From: CAVPGH01 sp046726955
GTDB taxonomy: Bacteria; Acidobacteriota; Vicinamibacteria; Fen-336
DNA length: 6,760 nt
Reading direction: 5' to 3'
Assembly (NCBI GenBank): GCA_046726955.1
Contig: JBKPBQ010000020.1
Coordinates: 1 to 6,760, forward strand
Shown piece by piece: positions 6,343 to 6,760 of the stretch (positions are counted from its first letter, which is position 1; each line of letters begins with the position of its first letter). The position numbers were made by a program, and so were the translations under genes. The notes under the pieces were generated by a model. That model did not search any database. It saw only the letters and a program-made list of their open reading frames with translations, and had not been told where the DNA came from.

Positions 6343-6350
6343 GGGGGAGG
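6343..6350 (+). promoter_or_regulatory. Strong ribosome binding site of the putative TonB-dependent receptor
   Basis: GGGGGAGG ends 6 nt before ATG 6357. It is the best Shine-Dalgarno in the window and fixes the start; a second in-frame ATG follows at 6360 and could also be used. Confidence 0.85.
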
Positions 6351-6356
6351 TTGCCT

Positions 6357-6760
6357 ATGATGAGGTTGGCTAGGCGGCTGGCACTGGGCTTCGCGGCTTT
6401 CGCCGCGGCGGTGCCCTTGCTGGCCCAGACGTATCACGGCGGGCTGCGAGGCGCCGTGCGCGAGTCGGGAGGTGTCGTGGCCGGCGCCACCGTGACCATG
6501 ACCAACGAGGCCAACGGCACCACCCGGACCACGACCAGCAACAACGCGGGCGAGTACGCCTTCGTCCAGGTCGAGCCGGGGAACTACACCGTCAAGGTGA
6601 CGATGCAGGGCTTCAAGACCATCGAGCACAAGGGCGTGCACATCGGCACTCAGCAGTTTCTCACCATGGACCACAACCTGGAGGTGGGGGCTCTCGAGGA
6701 AGCCGTGACGGTCGAAGGCGGCGGCGTCGTCCTCGAGACCTCGAACGCCTCCGAGGGCAG
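6357..6760 (+). CDS. N-terminal part of a putative TonB-dependent receptor (Oar-like) with carboxypeptidase-regulatory-like domain, 3' end outside window
   Basis: The frame runs 134 codons and leaves the window open. Residues 1-24 form a signal peptide: positively charged MMRLARR, a hydrophobic core to about residue 22, and a likely cleavage near LLAQ, so the product is exported. Residues 27-110 match a carboxypeptidase-regulatory-like (transthyretin-like) domain: GGLRGAVRESGGVVAGATV near the start, then NNAGEYAFVQVEPGNYTVKV (residues 62-81) and GFKTIEHKGV. The following LEVGALEEAVTVEG and LETSNAS lead towards the expected plug domain; this wording is highly typical of the large acidobacterial Oar-like receptors, usually about 1000 residues or more. 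The plug and barrel are outside the window, so the TonB-receptor call is inferred from the N-terminus. The likely role is outer-membrane uptake of a large or complexed nutrient. The gene is divergent from the amino acid permease and has a strong ribosome binding site. Confidence 0.85.
   Translation, partial: MMRLARRLALGFAAFAAAVPLLAQTYHGGLRGAVRESGGVVAGATVTMTNEANGTTRTTTSNNAGEYAFVQVEPGNYTVKVTMQGFKTIEHKGVHIGTQQFLTMDHNLEVGALEEAVTVEGGGVVLETSNASEG

Noticed and set aside
5973..6674. A 233-codon minus-strand frame spanning the permease 5' end, the divergent gap and the receptor gene.
   Set aside because: It crosses a clear control region and runs antisense to the signal peptide and regulatory-like domain of the receptor gene.

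Overview
The window is GC-rich, strongly strand-organised bacterial DNA with short intergenic gaps. It reads best as a member of the Acidobacteriota. Two genes suggest this: a Ser/Thr kinase fused through one membrane helix to a long PD40/TolB-like propeller, and a secreted protein with an N-terminal carboxypeptidase-regulatory-like domain that looks like the start of an Oar-type TonB-dependent receptor. Both families are greatly expanded in that phylum. This placement is inference from gene content; no rRNA or other marker is present.

Layout. Positions 1-1319 (minus) hold a two-gene operon. A guanidine-modifying-superfamily hydrolase (arginine deiminase/dimethylarginine hydrolase type, all catalytic residues present) is followed after 4 nt by a VOC-fold protein that runs off the window and probably continues into a cupin domain. 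Positions 1407-1999 (plus) hold a MazEF-type toxin-antitoxin pair: a ribbon-helix-helix antitoxin and a MazF/PemK toxin that overlap by GTGA. Positions 2027-4714 (minus) hold the kinase-propeller gene, convergent with the toxin. Positions 4786-6195 (minus) hold an APC-family amino acid permease. Positions 6357-6760 (plus) hold the 5' part of the putative TonB-dependent receptor, divergent from the permease. The region between permease and receptor contains an interrupted palindrome lying inside a candidate promoter. No gap longer than 300 bases lacks a gene, and I see no tRNA, rRNA, CRISPR array, insertion sequence or attachment site.

How the parts may work together. An outer-membrane receptor and an inner-membrane amino acid permease diverging from one control region, next to a membrane-spanning sensor kinase, could form a nutrient uptake and sensing neighbourhood; the amidinohydrolase would fit arginine or methylarginine breakdown. 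This is contextual inference only. I do not see a clearly new multi-gene system. The items most worth a second look are the hydrolase/VOC operon, the possible leaderless start of the toxin-antitoxin operon, and the palindrome upstream of the receptor gene.
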